A stretch of 64,000 nt of DNA, from positions 1-64,000 of the forward strand of contig NZ_JACJOX010000037.1 of assembly GCF_014695775.1 (NCBI RefSeq), read 5' to 3'. The notes beneath the pieces are model-generated. The model was not told the origin of the DNA. It did not search any database and saw only the letters and a list, made by a program, of their open reading frames with translations. A program made the position numbers and the translations under genes. Numbering within the stretch: position 1 is the stretch's first letter; each line of letters begins with the position of its first letter. Positions 35,501-44,068 of the stretch are shown here, in pieces. The DNA is from Leptolyngbya sp. FACHB-60. GTDB lineage: Bacteria > Cyanobacteriota > Cyanobacteriia > Phormidesmidales > Phormidesmidaceae.

Positions 35501-35933
35501 TGCTCAGATGGCCATTGACTTGCTTAAGCAGCTGCGCCAGCGCCAGATTCAGATCTGCATGGATGACTTTGGCACCGGCTATTCATCCCTCAGCTACCTA
35601 CATCGGTTTCCTATCGATGTGCTCAAAATCGACAAGTCGTTTATTACCAACCTGCATCGCGTCGGCCCCAGCACGGGCGACTACGAAATCGTCAAGGCCA
35701 TCATCAGCCTGGCCACCAATCTCAACCTAACCGTGGTGGCCGAGGGTATTGAGACCATCGAGCAGGCCGTCTATCTTCAGACCCATCAGTGTCAGGGAGG
35801 GCAGGGCTACCACTTTTCTCGGCCCCTCTCTGTGGAGGAGGCAACAGCGTTCATCACCCAGCTGCCGCCCCCCAGACCTGGCCCCACTAAAACGGAAACG
35901 GCTTGTAGGGAATCCACTGGGCCCACAGCTTAG
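32505..35933 (+). CDS. PAS-PAS-GAF-GAF-GGDEF-EAL cyclic-di-GMP signalling protein
   Basis: This 1142-residue soluble protein probably makes or degrades cyclic-di-GMP in response to sensed signals. Domain order by eye: PAS (about 35-155), PAS (170-290), GAF1 (315-465), GAF2 (490-640), GGDEF (655-840) and EAL (850-1105). GGDEF is intact (RLGGDEF, 770-774) and EAL is intact (GFEALVRW, 897-899, with DDFGTGYSSLSYL), so both activities are possible. GAF1 resembles phytochrome/cyanobacteriochrome GAFs, with C400 in DIAPCYRALLTRFQVQANLV at the usual bilin-attachment position. Residues about 683-721 are an insertion in the GGDEF domain that includes a repeat-encoded peptide. Its last 47 nt overlap the convergent next gene. 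Confidence 0.92.
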   Translation: MTDDCTVPDLNPPMGTPDARSGVGQAGDLQASERHFQAVIETMALAGCVLRYVRHPAGTDAITYVSPGCIEIWELEPDQLRGQPQQLWLTIHPNDRSTVQGLLQQSGATLTPWVGEWRLLTPSGHQTWLQGMGCPERLANGDIAWDIVVVDISERAQLDAERQQTEEALDIANQQMQAFIDNSPALVSIFDATGHYRRVHQATAAQFGLRPEEVVGRSFADLLPPSVLSVFMKRVQQIVTTQTPLTVEDTLHLEGEQRVFSSVLFPVSLEADGTPILGAMATDITPLARAQEALRRQAEEERLIRTITQHIHQSLEVEQILQTTVTEVRQFLQTDRVLIYRFNPDLSGTMVVEAVLPPWDATLGITVKDTCFAKPGLARRYRRGRTHHIDNVAEADIAPCYRALLTRFQVQANLVVPINCGSHLWGLLCVHHCRGPRDWQPRERALLAQLADQVAIALQQSQLLAQTSTLAQQETLLNNIISAISDSLELETLLQRAATEMLHTFKVSRGLVVLCQATDSVLVHTNTASTPGFDSLQGQIIPLEGNPHAQRVLAEEQPVVVDDISLEPLLLPSLALAQKLKIGAILAVSIRYRGVVKGILSVHQCPGPRCWSEAEIKLIKRLADHLAIAIHQAELYAQAQSELAERKRLEAQLRYDASHDRLTGLPNRTLFLEQLAQALDQLHHCTNHRPQASTLECVPDRCCDSGTDIRSESVPERCANRQFALLFLDLDRFKVINDSLGHAMGDRLLQVVAQRLQTCLRPADVAARLGGDEFVVLLTNLSDAAVAISMTQRIHTILESPVLLEGHEVFIHASIGIALSATTYTDPNQVLRDADIAMYKAKGSNREYAIFDAPMHTLVMQQMELENDLRRALERCELRLYYQPIINLATGTLQGFEALVRWQHPRRGLVPPLEFIPIAENTGLITILDLWTLNEACRQLNDWHQKLPHSHNLTVSVNLSGKQFVRPDLVQQIDDALSRNGLRGQHLKVEITESVLIQNAQMAIDLLKQLRQRQIQICMDDFGTGYSSLSYLHRFPIDVLKIDKSFITNLHRVGPSTGDYEIVKAIISLATNLNLTVVAEGIETIEQAVYLQTHQCQGGQGYHFSRPLSVEEATAFITQLPPPRPGPTKTETACRESTGPTA
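34609..34668 (+). repeat. Dispersed palindromic element, in-frame copy in the GGDEF domain
   Basis: This 60-nt unit matches 60943-61002 at 51 of 60 positions without gaps and is read in the same frame in both genes. Here it encodes CDSGTDIRSESVPERCANR (GTD... at residues 706-717). Hairpin arms are ATTCGC (34629-34634) and GCGAAT (34659-34664). It lies in the variable loop between the first helix and first strand of the GGDEF fold, a place that tolerates insertions. Confidence 0.85.
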
Positions 35934-36600
35934 CCAGGGTGCCGTTCATAATCAGCTGATTAATCGCCTGGTTGATGGCCTCTAGCAGTTCCCGGTTGCC
36001 TGGCAGCACCCCAACACCAAAGGGAATCTGGGTGGGCAGCTGAAAGGCCACCCGCAGGCTGGTGGTGTCGGCCTCGGCGGTGAGCAGCAGCAGGGCATCA
36101 CCCACCAGGGCATCGATCGCACCCTGAGCCAGGGCCGTTAGCAGGGCGGGCCGATTGTGGTCTGCCCCTTCAAATGGCACCCATTCCAGATCCGGCAAAG
36201 CCTCGGTGAGAATCAGGGGACTGCTGCCCGCCAGAGAGCCGAGCCGCTTGCCCGCCAGGTCTTCCAGCGTTTGGATAGAGCTATCTTCGCGCACCAGCAC
36301 AGCCTCGTCGAAGCGACCGTAGGGGCGGGTGAAATCGGCCCATGCTCGGCGATCTTGGGTAATGGCCTGGCTAAACCACACCACGTCATAATCGCCGGTG
36401 CTGAGGGTGGGATAAAACGCTTCGGGTGGGCAGTCAAACCACACCAGCTCTAGCCCCAGCAGCTCGCCCACAGCCCGTGCCACGGCAGGTTCGTAGCCCT
36501 GGCGATCGCCATCTTGCACAAAGCTCATCGGCCGGGCATCAAAATCGTTGGCAATAATGGAAAGCTGCCCCGGCTGAACGGTGGTAAAGTCCATGACCAT
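35887..36600 (-). CDS. Periplasmic solute-binding-like protein (SBP family 3) without signal peptide
   Basis: The 237 residues follow the amino-acid-binding SBP_bac_3 fold: LSIIANDFDARPMSFVQDGD, GYEPAVARAVGELLGLELVWF, YDVVWFSQAITQDRRAWADFTRPY, EDLAGKRLGSLAGSS and PFGVGVLPGNRELLEAINQAI. Family members bind polar amino acids or sense them in two-component and cyclic-nucleotide systems. Neither start (36600, or the ATG two codons later) gives an export signal or lipobox, so it may be cytosolic or the true N-terminus may be lost. Its 3' end overlaps the convergent GGDEF/EAL gene by 47 nt. No permease or ATPase is adjacent. Confidence 0.8.
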   Translation of the reverse strand: MVMDFTTVQPGQLSIIANDFDARPMSFVQDGDRQGYEPAVARAVGELLGLELVWFDCPPEAFYPTLSTGDYDVVWFSQAITQDRRAWADFTRPYGRFDEAVLVREDSSIQTLEDLAGKRLGSLAGSSPLILTEALPDLEWVPFEGADHNRPALLTALAQGAIDALVGDALLLLTAEADTTSLRVAFQLPTQIPFGVGVLPGNRELLEAINQAINQLIMNGTLAKLWAQWIPYKPFPF

Positions 36601-36740
36601 GTAAAAGGAATGTAGGGCTATTGTGACACCAAACCCAGTCGCCCCATAAGGGCGCTCGCCCCCCAGAGCTATAGCGCTTGAAATCGCTCTCTATTCGTGG
36701 AATGGTGATAGGGAGTACTGCACGCCTGCGCGAGAGTCCC

Positions 36741-37178
36741 ATGACTGTTGGTAATCCTGCTTCTGATCCGGCCTTTGAACCCCTGCGCCAGTTTCGCCCG
36801 CTGCTGCTGAAGGCCCACAAAATTTTGATGGATGCTGAGAAAGACCGCTACGAGGCCAAACACGGTGCGATCGCCAACAAAGGCGACTACCTGCGCCTGG
36901 TGCTCAACCATGAGCAGTTTAGCTGGCTGCGGCCCATCTCCCAGCTGATTGTGCAGATCGACGAGGTGCTGATGTCAAAACAGCCCCAGCCCCTAGAGCG
37001 CGCCCCCGAGCTGCTCAGCCAGGCCCGCCACCTGCTGCACGACACCGAGATTGGCCAGGCGTTTCAAGATCGCACCCAGCTGGTCGCCCGCCACGACCCC
37101 GAAATGGCCGCCATGGCCCAGCGCCTGGATGAAATCATGCAGCCCTACGGCCCTCAGCCAGACAACAGCCCGACCTAA
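36741..37178 (+). CDS. Conserved hypothetical protein, 145 residues
   Basis: ATG 36741 gives MTVGNPASDPAFEPLRQFRP; an upstream TTG at 36678 is less likely. The protein is a helical bundle by composition: LLLKAHKILMDAEKDRYEAK, KGDYLRLVLNHEQFSWLRPI, SQLIVQIDEVLMSK, APELLSQARHLLHDTE and PEMAAMAQRLDEIMQPYG. There is no signal or membrane segment. The HxxFxWLRxxSxLIVxIDE pattern resembles uncharacterised bacterial proteins sometimes annotated as hypothetical cytosolic; I give no function. It is transcribed in the same direction as ftrV, 116 nt upstream of it. Confidence 0.8.
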   Translation: MTVGNPASDPAFEPLRQFRPLLLKAHKILMDAEKDRYEAKHGAIANKGDYLRLVLNHEQFSWLRPISQLIVQIDEVLMSKQPQPLERAPELLSQARHLLHDTEIGQAFQDRTQLVARHDPEMAAMAQRLDEIMQPYGPQPDNSPT

Positions 37179-37294
37179 TCGGCAGCGTCTACGTGCAAGC
37201 GCCCATCCTGTGCAAAGATAATAAGACTGCAAAAAGCAGGTTCCCGCCTGGGTGCCAGGCGTTAGGGCGGATTGAGTAAGAGCGAGTGTGTGTT

Positions 37295-37531
37295 ATGAAT
37301 ATTGGCGATCGCGTCCGAATCAAAGAATCAGTTATCTTTTATCACCACCCGCTGCACCGCAACGAAGCCTTCGACGGCAAAGGTCTGGAGGGGGTCGTTT
37401 TGAATATTCTTAGCGACTACAAAGGTCGCCCCATCAGCCCAAACTTCCCGGTTCAGGTAGAGTTTGAGGTTGAGGGAGCAAAACGGCCCATGCGCGCCCA
37501 CCTAAAGCAAGATGAGCTCGAAGCCCTTTAG
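37295..37531 (+). CDS. ftrV: Ferredoxin-thioredoxin reductase variable subunit
   Basis: FtrV is the small SH3-like beta-barrel subunit that stabilises the catalytic FtrC, passing electrons from photosystem I-reduced ferredoxin to thioredoxins. The 78 residues from ATG 37295 (MNIGDRVRIKESVIFYHHP, GLEGVVLNIL, GRPISPNFPVQVEF, HLKQDELEAL) match the family. A GTG three codons upstream is not favoured. The gene stands alone; ftrC is not in the window. It is convergent with the small gene at 37578. Confidence 0.92.
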   Translation: MNIGDRVRIKESVIFYHHPLHRNEAFDGKGLEGVVLNILSDYKGRPISPNFPVQVEFEVEGAKRPMRAHLKQDELEAL

Positions 37532-37577
37532 CCCTAGGGTTTCTCAAAATCGATTGAATTACTGCTTGGCTATTTTT

Positions 37578-37805
37578 TTAAGTAGAGCGACGGCTCAGCC
37601 AGGCCAATACATTGACCTCCGATCGCATCTGCTCTAGATCGCGCCGGTTCTCTGCGGCTACCTGGTCATACCACTGATAGTAGGCGTCCAGATTGACCCG
37701 ATGCTCGACCTCCAGGCGAAAGTCTTGGGCAGCCTGCTGGAGTTCCAGGTACTCAATTACCTCCTGGGGCGTAGCCAGCGATCGCGGCGATAGGTATTCA
37801 AACAT
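37578..37805 (-). CDS. Small conserved hypothetical protein, 75 residues
   Basis: ATG 37805 gives MFEYLSPRSLATPQEVIEYL, the more natural start; a frame up to 37823 adds six residues. The protein is entirely helical and charged (LQQAAQDFRLEVEHRVNLDA, YYQWYDQVAAENRRDLEQMR) and ends with VLAWLSRRST. It resembles short cyanobacterial proteins of unknown function. There is no signal or membrane helix, and no operon partner. Confidence 0.72.
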   Translation of the reverse strand: MFEYLSPRSLATPQEVIEYLELQQAAQDFRLEVEHRVNLDAYYQWYDQVAAENRRDLEQMRSEVNVLAWLSRRST

Positions 37806-37938
37806 AGCGGCCCGGCATGACACAGGGTTATCATAGCCTGCCTACCTGGGGTGAGTGGGTGGACTCTGGATAGAGATAGCGCTCCAGCGGGAGCATGGTC
37901 AGCGCAGCAAGTCATCCATTCCCTACACCTTCTTCCCC

Positions 37939-38331
37939 CTAACCCTCGCCAGTCCCCAGCATCCCAGCAGCGGCCAAACAACCCCAGCCCACCATCAGAG
38001 CCGCGCCGCCGATGGGGGCCACGGCTCCCAGCATGCTCTGACCCGTCAGAGCCAGGGCGTAGAGGCTGCCCGAAAACACGACCGTACCGGCGATCAAGGC
38101 CCACCCCGAGGCGGTGAGCAAACCAGGAGCCCCTAGCTGTTGGTGACGCACCAGGGCCACCAGCAGCAGAGCTAGGGCATGATACATCTGGTAGCGGGCT
38201 GCGGTTTCAAACACCGTCAGCAGGCGATCGCTGAGCTGAGGTTTAAGGGCGTGGGTAGCAAAGGCCCCAGCAGTTACAGCAGTGCCGCCCAGCACCGCTG
38301 CGATCGCAATGAATAGCCGTTCCACGGTCAT
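37939..38331 (-). CDS. DUF423 family membrane protein
   Basis: DUF423 proteins are small integral membrane proteins of unknown function. The 130 residues form four predicted transmembrane helices with the family's conserved first segment LFIAIAAVLGGTAVTAGAFATHALKPQLSDRLL, followed by YQMYHALALLLVALV, ASGWALIAGTVVFSGSLYAL and GAVAPIGGAALMVGWGCLAAAG (motif lists shortened). It lies 20 nt downstream of chlM on the same strand and is likely cotranscribed with it. Confidence 0.92.
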   Translation of the reverse strand: MTVERLFIAIAAVLGGTAVTAGAFATHALKPQLSDRLLTVFETAARYQMYHALALLLVALVRHQQLGAPGLLTASGWALIAGTVVFSGSLYALALTGQSMLGAVAPIGGAALMVGWGCLAAAGMLGTGEG

Positions 38332-38351
38332 AACTGCCTGATGTTGCCGGT

Positions 38352-39041
38352 TTACTTGTCCTTAACTGCTTCTAGCAGACGGGAAAAATAAAACTGAGAC
38401 TTGGTCATCGCCCGCCGCTCGATGCGCCAGCCATCGGCCTCTAGAGCCTTCACAATATCAGCCTCCCGGTGCAAGTAGGCCCGAGTCGCTTTGCTCGGCC
38501 CTGGGAAAAATTCGCCCACCTTCTTCAGAGCGCTATAAAACACGGTCTTAGGTGCAAAACTCATGATCAGGCGCGACTCGGCCAGCGAGCCCAGGTGGCT
38601 GATCATGCTCTGCATCTGGTTCTGGGGATAGTGAATCAGGACGTCTAAGCAAACTACTGTGTGATAGCGACCGGCCAATTCCTCCAGGTCTTTAACCTCA
38701 AAAGTGGGCAAGTTTTTGCCCTCTAGAGCGATCTCAGCCCGTTGGCGGGCCTCCTCGACCATTTTGGCGGAGATGTCGCTGGCATAGACTTGAGCCCCTG
38801 CCTGAGCTAGGGGAATGGTCAGGCTGCCTACGCCGCAGCCTGCATCGCAGCAGCTGAGCCCGTCCAGATTGCCGTCGGCCTCTAGCCAGCCCATCAGCGT
38901 GTCTACCGTGCGCTGGTGCCCCTTGCGAATGTCGAGCTGCACCTTATTGACCTCGCCATCGCCGTAGATACGCTGCCAGCGGTCAAAGCCGGTGGCATTA
39001 AAGTATTCGCGAACTACGGTTTTATCGTCAGTGGCAGTCAT
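38352..39041 (-). CDS. chlM: Magnesium-protoporphyrin IX methyltransferase
   Basis: ChlM transfers a methyl group from S-adenosylmethionine to the C13 propionate of Mg-protoporphyrin IX in chlorophyll synthesis. ATG 39041 gives 229 residues, the usual length, starting MTATDDKTVVREYFNATGFD; a longer frame to 39122 overlaps the purE upstream region. Motifs: FDRWQRIYGDGEVNKVQLDI (ChlM-specific), the SAM loop CDAGCGVGSLTIPLA, VYASDISAKMVEEARQRA and VVCLDVLIHYPQ. It is divergent from purE, sharing a 160-bp promoter region. Confidence 0.95.
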   Translation of the reverse strand: MTATDDKTVVREYFNATGFDRWQRIYGDGEVNKVQLDIRKGHQRTVDTLMGWLEADGNLDGLSCCDAGCGVGSLTIPLAQAGAQVYASDISAKMVEEARQRAEIALEGKNLPTFEVKDLEELAGRYHTVVCLDVLIHYPQNQMQSMISHLGSLAESRLIMSFAPKTVFYSALKKVGEFFPGPSKATRAYLHREADIVKALEADGWRIERRAMTKSQFYFSRLLEAVKDK

Positions 39042-39203
39042 GGGGAGAGCTTTGGGGTTTGCTAATTTCTGTAAAATTCTATGATGTTTTGCTGCGCCAA
39101 AACGGCCCGCAACGAAACTCAACCTTCCTCAACGTCCAGAGAGCAATGGCTAGAACCCGCCAGTGGCATGATGGGAAGGCACTTTTCGACGGCAGCAAAG
39201 GCG

Positions 39204-39725
39204 ATGACTACTCCTGAAATTGGCATCATTATGGGCAGCGACTCAGACTTGCCCACCATGGCCGCTGCCATTGAGGTCTGTACTGAGTTTGGGGTTGCCC
39301 ATGAAGTGGCCATTGTGTCGGCCCACCGCACCCCCGAGCGCATGGTTACCTATGCCCAGACTGCGCGCGATCGCGGCCTCAAGGTGATCATCGCCGGGGC
39401 TGGAGGGGCGGCCCACCTGCCCGGCATGGTCGCCGCCCTCACCCCACTGCCCGTGATTGGCGTTCCTGTCGTCAGCCGCACCATGCAGGGGCTCGATTCG
39501 CTCTACTCGATTGTGCAAATGCCAGCGGGCATTCCGGTGGCCACAGTCGCCATCGGCAACGCCACGAATGCTGGGCTGCTGGCGGTGCAGATTTTGGCCA
39601 CCGATCGCCCAGCCCTACTCGATCAGGTCGCCCAATATCGCCGCGATCTTGAAACTTCGGTACTCGCCAAACAGCAAAAACTCGACCAGCTTGGACCCCA
39701 AGGCTACTTAGCGAGTCAACTTTAG
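39204..39725 (+). CDS. purE: 5-(carboxyamino)imidazole ribonucleotide mutase
   Basis: PurE converts N5-CAIR to CAIR in de novo purine synthesis, acting with PurK. ATG 39204 gives 173 residues with the class I signature: [58 protein letters not shown] and [19 protein letters not shown]. The catalytic His is in SAHRTP. Longer in-frame starts exist (ATG 39159 and earlier) but add non-family residues. purK is not in the window. Confidence 0.95.
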   Translation: MTTPEIGIIMGSDSDLPTMAAAIEVCTEFGVAHEVAIVSAHRTPERMVTYAQTARDRGLKVIIAGAGGAAHLPGMVAALTPLPVIGVPVVSRTMQGLDSLYSIVQMPAGIPVATVAIGNATNAGLLAVQILATDRPALLDQVAQYRRDLETSVLAKQQKLDQLGPQGYLASQL

Positions 39726-40159
39726 AAGATGCCAGCACCTTTTTGACGGCAATGTTCCTTAAAACGTCTTTGACAAACAATTAATTTGTAGTTAATTAAC
39801 CCTATGTTTTAAGGACTACATGAGGAATGTAGCAGCCTTGCAGGGTGTTGTGTATCGCTTGATACAGATTGCTTGCCTCAGAATTGATGGAATCAACTTG
39901 TTCTATTTACACGCAAATTCCTCTGCCCGTAATGTCAAAAATGTTTAGGCAGATCGGTGTGGGTTTCTAACGGTATTTTTCGATTGACGTAGCTGCCATT
40001 AGAAACCTGCAACTTTGCATGTGGCTCGCAGAATGCATCTATTCTGTGGGCCCTATCTCCCATGGGGATTTGTCTCAGCGCTAGGCGGCTGAGAGCATAG
40101 ACCCGAAAAGCGGTAGGCCGTGTTCACTGTCTGATTGTGTTGAAGGAACGTCTGTTGAG
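39726..40159 (+). promoter_or_regulatory. Long upstream region of the ammonium transporter gene
   Basis: No gene is seen in these 434 bases. They contain the NtcA box listed separately and the likely promoter and long leader of the amt gene. A clean TAN3T -10 box at the expected distance from the NtcA box is not obvious, so the transcription start cannot be fixed. Confidence 0.6.
39852..39865 (+). promoter_or_regulatory. NtcA-binding site, GTA-N8-TAC
   Basis: GTATCGCTTGATAC is an exact match to the consensus GTAN8TAC of NtcA, the 2-oxoglutarate-responsive global nitrogen regulator of cyanobacteria. It is 295 bp upstream of the amt start codon. amt genes are established NtcA targets, which raises confidence. 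Confidence 0.82.
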
Positions 40160-41659
40160 ATGTCTAATTTAGTGTTGCGTAATCGTTCTAAGTTCCGGAG
40201 GCGGTCTAAACCCAGCTTTTGGAACGCCAGCGTGCCACCCTTTGACGCGGCGTTTAAGCGTCTGTTTGGCCGCATTGGTGGCTGGGCTTGGGTAGCCTGT
40301 GTCCCTTTGTCGTTGATTATTCTGGCCACCTGGGGAGTAGCGGTTCACGCTCAGGAAGAGTTAACTGCTGCCGATGTGCAAGTCACCCTCAACAATATTT
40401 GGGTGTTGGTCTGTGCCTTCTTGGTCATTTTCATGAATGCTGGCTTCGCCATGGTGGAGACTGGCTTTTGTCGGCAAAAGAATGCCGTCAACGTGTTGAC
40501 CAAAAACCTGATTGTGTTTGCTCTAGCCACCCTAGCCTATTGGTTCATCGGCTTTTCGCTGATGTTTGGCACCAATGGCAACGGCTGGGTAGGTTGGGGG
40601 AGTTTCTTCCTCGGTGGTGCCCCTGAGCTATACGGTCTAGGTCCCGATGGCATCAATCTGACCAAGGATACGTTCTTCCTATTTCAGGCTGCCTTTGCTG
40701 GCACTGCTGCCACCATCGTGTCGGGGGCTGTGGCCGAGCGCATCAAGTTTGTCGACTTCCTCATCTTCAGCGTGTTGTTGACCGCCGTTGCCTACCCCAT
40801 CACAGGCCACTGGCTCTGGGGTGGTGGCTGGCTCGCTGAGCTTGGCTTCCATGACTTTGCTGGGTCTACCATTGTTCACTCTGTAGGCGGCTGGGCAGCT
40901 CTTATGGGGGCGGCATTTCTCGGCCCTCGCATGGGTAAGTACAACGCCGATGGCCGGGTAAATGCTCTGCCGGGTCACAACCTGAGCATTGCAACCCTGG
41001 GTTGCTTAATTCTTTGGCTAGGCTGGTTTGGGTTTAACCCCGGTTCTCAGCTAGCAGCTGATTCAGCGGTAGCCTACATTGCCGTTACGACTAACCTGGG
41101 TGCTGCTGCCGGTGGCGTAGCCGCTACCGCTGTCTCTTGGGCAATGAGCGGCAAGCCTGACCTGTCGATGACTATCAACGGTATTCTGGCTGGTCTGGTA
41201 TCGGTCACCGCTGGCTGCTTTGTCTTTGGTTATGCGGGGGCTTTCTTTGCCGGTTTGATTGGCGGCATCATTGTGGTGTTTGCAGTCGGCTTCTTTGATA
41301 GCATCAAAATTGACGATCCGGTGGGCGCTACCTCTGTGCACCTGGTCTGCGGCATCTGGGGCACTCTAGCCGTAGGCTTGTTTGCCAACCCTAATAACTT
41401 CACCCAGGGGGGTGAGGGCATTGCTGGGCTGTTCTACGGTGGCGGCTTAGGTCAGCTAGGGGTTCAAATCCTAGGCGTTTTGACCATTGGTCTGTTTACA
41501 GTAGTGCTGTCCACCATATTCTGGTTGGTTGTTAAATCTGTTCTAGGCCTGCGGGTGAGTGCCGAAGAAGAGATGAAAGGGCTGGACATCGGCGAGCACG
41601 GCATGGAGGCCTACAGTGGCTTTCTCAAAGACACCAGCGATATGACTGGTGTGATGTAG
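40160..41659 (+). CDS. amt: Ammonium transporter, Amt family
   Basis: Amt trimers conduct ammonium into the cell. The 499 residues include an unusually long N-terminus (about 50 residues, basic, [16 protein letters not shown]) before a first hydrophobic segment ending VAVHAQEEL. Eleven transmembrane helices follow, with [19 protein letters not shown] (family signature), the pore histidines in STIVHSVGG and TSVHLVCG, and [12 protein letters not shown]. The hydrophobic segment before AxA-like VHA may be a cleaved signal peptide. The cytosolic tail contains the PII (GlnK) contact region. It has an NtcA box upstream and a strong terminator downstream, so it is a single-gene nitrogen-regulated unit. 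Confidence 0.95.
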   Translation: MSNLVLRNRSKFRRRSKPSFWNASVPPFDAAFKRLFGRIGGWAWVACVPLSLIILATWGVAVHAQEELTAADVQVTLNNIWVLVCAFLVIFMNAGFAMVETGFCRQKNAVNVLTKNLIVFALATLAYWFIGFSLMFGTNGNGWVGWGSFFLGGAPELYGLGPDGINLTKDTFFLFQAAFAGTAATIVSGAVAERIKFVDFLIFSVLLTAVAYPITGHWLWGGGWLAELGFHDFAGSTIVHSVGGWAALMGAAFLGPRMGKYNADGRVNALPGHNLSIATLGCLILWLGWFGFNPGSQLAADSAVAYIAVTTNLGAAAGGVAATAVSWAMSGKPDLSMTINGILAGLVSVTAGCFVFGYAGAFFAGLIGGIIVVFAVGFFDSIKIDDPVGATSVHLVCGIWGTLAVGLFANPNNFTQGGEGIAGLFYGGGLGQLGVQILGVLTIGLFTVVLSTIFWLVVKSVLGLRVSAEEEMKGLDIGEHGMEAYSGFLKDTSDMTGVM

Positions 41660-41710
41660 CTTTCACTAAAGCGTTGGTTTTTGCCGTGGGTTAGAACCAT
41701 ATATTGAGGG

Positions 41711-41740
41711 CACCTGCGCAGCTTGCGCAGGTGTTTTTTT
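41711..41740 (+). terminator. Rho-independent terminator of amt
   Basis: A perfect 10-bp stem pairs CACCTGCGCA (41711-41720) with TGCGCAGGTG (41724-41733) around a 3-base loop, followed by seven T. Confidence 0.93.
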
Positions 41741-41941
41741 GTTGCTGATACGGCGGATTGAACCGGCATTCTGACCTGACAAGGGCCGTTTTTGGCAAAT
41801 GGTTACAATATATCTATCGGGAAAGGGGGCAGCTGGTAGTCTAGGTGGGAGTAACTGCTGCCGATGCGACCGGGTCTCCTGGGGGTTCTTTAGAGAGCGC
41901 CAGGGCAGAACCTTTGAATCGACGGTTCCCTGAACTGCACC

Positions 41942-43963
41942 ATGAGCCATTCCACGTCTGTAGTGGAAGAATTGCTGACCGCAATTCCCCAGTTGAGACC
42001 TAGCCTCTACTTCAAGACCTCTCTGACCGCGTTGTCCCACGCGATGGAAGATCACGTGCTGGCGGGGACGGCGAAGTTTTTAGTGATCGCCAGCTTTCAG
42101 CAGGAGCGGTTTTATTTGCAGGAGGCTAACCGCTATCTGCGCATTGCCGAGCTAACCGATCAGGTCTATGTGCTGTCGGCCCTGGGCACTAGTTTTGTCA
42201 GCCGCTCTGAAAACTATGAAACCGTTGCCTTTGAACCCGACGATGCCCTCACCCAGGAGTGGCATCTGGTGGTGGTGGGAGCCGACTACAGCGCCTGCTT
42301 GATCTGTCGAGAGCGATCGCCCGTACCGGCCATTGACGGTCCGCCCCTGGATCAAACCCGCCGCTTTGAAGGCATTTGGACCCAGGATCGCTATGTCAGT
42401 CAAACGGCAGCGGTGCTGCTGCTCGATCGCATTGCTGAATATCGACCCGATCTGGCTGCCAAACTGGCGATCGCCCGCCAGCGCTACATCGACCCATCTC
42501 TGATGCCCACCGAACGCCTTGACGGCAGCGGCGGGCCTGATCCCTTCACCCAGCGTCTGGTCACCTACCTTCAGGCAGGGCAGTACAAGCTGCTCAAAGC
42601 CTACAAAGCCATTACCGCTCAAGAGCGACGCGAGCGTTTAGTTAATTCCATTACCTCAGTGGTGCGGCAGTCCCTCAACGCCGACGAAATTTTTGCTAAA
42701 GCGGCCCAGGAGCTGGGTCAGGCCCTGCATGTGTGCCGCTGCCTGATCTACCCCTGTAGCGCCACCGATGCCACGGTGGTGATTGCTCACCAGCACCTCA
42801 ACAGCAAGGTCGAGTCGTTGCTGGGCGAAACCTGGCCCCTGGCAACGAATCCCCTGTTTGACTACATTCAAGACACGAAAGAAATTGTCGCCATCGCCGA
42901 TACCCAAGACCGCGAGTCGCCCTTTCACTATGAGCTAGAGGCCATTCGGCCCCTGATCGAGCGGTGGCAGATTCAGTCGTGGCTGATTGTGCCCCTCACC
43001 TACCAAGACCGCCTGGTGGGCCTGATCGAGCTGCACCACTGCCGGCCCCAGCCCTACGAATGGAGCGAAGACGACACGGCCCTGGTGGATGCGATCGCTA
43101 CCCAGCTCAGCGTAGCCATCATTCAGGCCGAGGCCTACGCTAACCTGCAGGACCTCAACCAGCAGCTCGAAGCCCTCGATCGCACCCGGGCCAATCTGAT
43201 CGCTATCACCGGTCACGAACTGCGCACGCCCCTCTCGACGATTCAGGTCTGCCTCGAAAGTCTGGCCACCGAACCCGACATGCCCAACGAGCTGCGCCAG
43301 ATTATGCTGCAATCGGCCCTCGAAGACGCCGAGCGCATGCGCAAGCTGGTGCAAGACTTTCTTACCCTGTCACGGCTCGAAAGCGGTCGCGTCGAGTGGA
43401 ACCTGGAGTCGCTCTCTATTCAAGAGTGTGTCGATTTGGCCCTCAGCAGCATCCACGGCAGCCAAGACAGCGACAAAACGCCCACCATCAAAGTCAAGAT
43501 TCCTAAGCAGGTGCCGCTGGTGCGTGCCGACGGCGAGTGGCTGGTCGAGGTGCTGGCTAAACTGCTCGACAACGCCCAAAAATTTACCCCTACCACCGGC
43601 AAAATTACCATTCAGGTGACCCGCTCTAACCCTACCCACCTGCAAGTGACCGTGGCCGACACTGGGCGCGGCATCGAGCCCAGCCGCCTGCATGTGGTGT
43701 TCGATCGCTTTTATCAAGAAGAAGGGGCACTGCGGCGGACTACCGGCGGTACGGGGCTGGGGCTAGCCATGTGCCGTCAGATCGTGGAGGGGCTGGGGGG
43801 CACAATCTGGGCCGAATCAGAGGGCAAAGACAAGGGCAGTCAGTTTCACTTCACCGTCCCCATTGCTCAAGGTAAGCTCGACAGCCGCAGCAACCGCTCC
43901 ACCGGGGTCAAAAAGCAGCCCGCCACCCTACCGGGCAACCCCTCTGTACTGCTCGATGACTAG
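41942..43963 (+). CDS. DICT-GAF sensor histidine kinase
   Basis: The 673-residue soluble kinase starts with a DICT domain (about 15-160), a sensory module fused to kinases and diguanylate cyclases mainly in cyanobacteria: LYFKTSLTALSHAMEDHVLA, RFYLQEANRYLRIAELTDQV and EWHLVVVGADYSACLICRER. A GAF domain (about 225-395) contains EIFAKAAQELGQALHVCRCLIY. The kinase core has phospho-acceptor H425 in GHELRTPLSTIQ, N-box LDNAQKFTP, G1 ADTGRGIEP and G2 GTGLGLAMCRQIVEGLGG. There is no membrane segment and no adjacent response regulator, so it is an orphan kinase; the signal is unknown. Confidence 0.92.
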   Translation: MSHSTSVVEELLTAIPQLRPSLYFKTSLTALSHAMEDHVLAGTAKFLVIASFQQERFYLQEANRYLRIAELTDQVYVLSALGTSFVSRSENYETVAFEPDDALTQEWHLVVVGADYSACLICRERSPVPAIDGPPLDQTRRFEGIWTQDRYVSQTAAVLLLDRIAEYRPDLAAKLAIARQRYIDPSLMPTERLDGSGGPDPFTQRLVTYLQAGQYKLLKAYKAITAQERRERLVNSITSVVRQSLNADEIFAKAAQELGQALHVCRCLIYPCSATDATVVIAHQHLNSKVESLLGETWPLATNPLFDYIQDTKEIVAIADTQDRESPFHYELEAIRPLIERWQIQSWLIVPLTYQDRLVGLIELHHCRPQPYEWSEDDTALVDAIATQLSVAIIQAEAYANLQDLNQQLEALDRTRANLIAITGHELRTPLSTIQVCLESLATEPDMPNELRQIMLQSALEDAERMRKLVQDFLTLSRLESGRVEWNLESLSIQECVDLALSSIHGSQDSDKTPTIKVKIPKQVPLVRADGEWLVEVLAKLLDNAQKFTPTTGKITIQVTRSNPTHLQVTVADTGRGIEPSRLHVVFDRFYQEEGALRRTTGGTGLGLAMCRQIVEGLGGTIWAESEGKDKGSQFHFTVPIAQGKLDSRSNRSTGVKKQPATLPGNPSVLLDD

Positions 43964-44068
43964 AGCTGAACAGTGGTCTCAGTACCTTGCTATTGAGCCA
44001 CTGAGGCAGCTGAGGGGGCAAGGCATGGCATGATGGCCATATCTGATCAGCAAAATTAGAGCCTGGGT

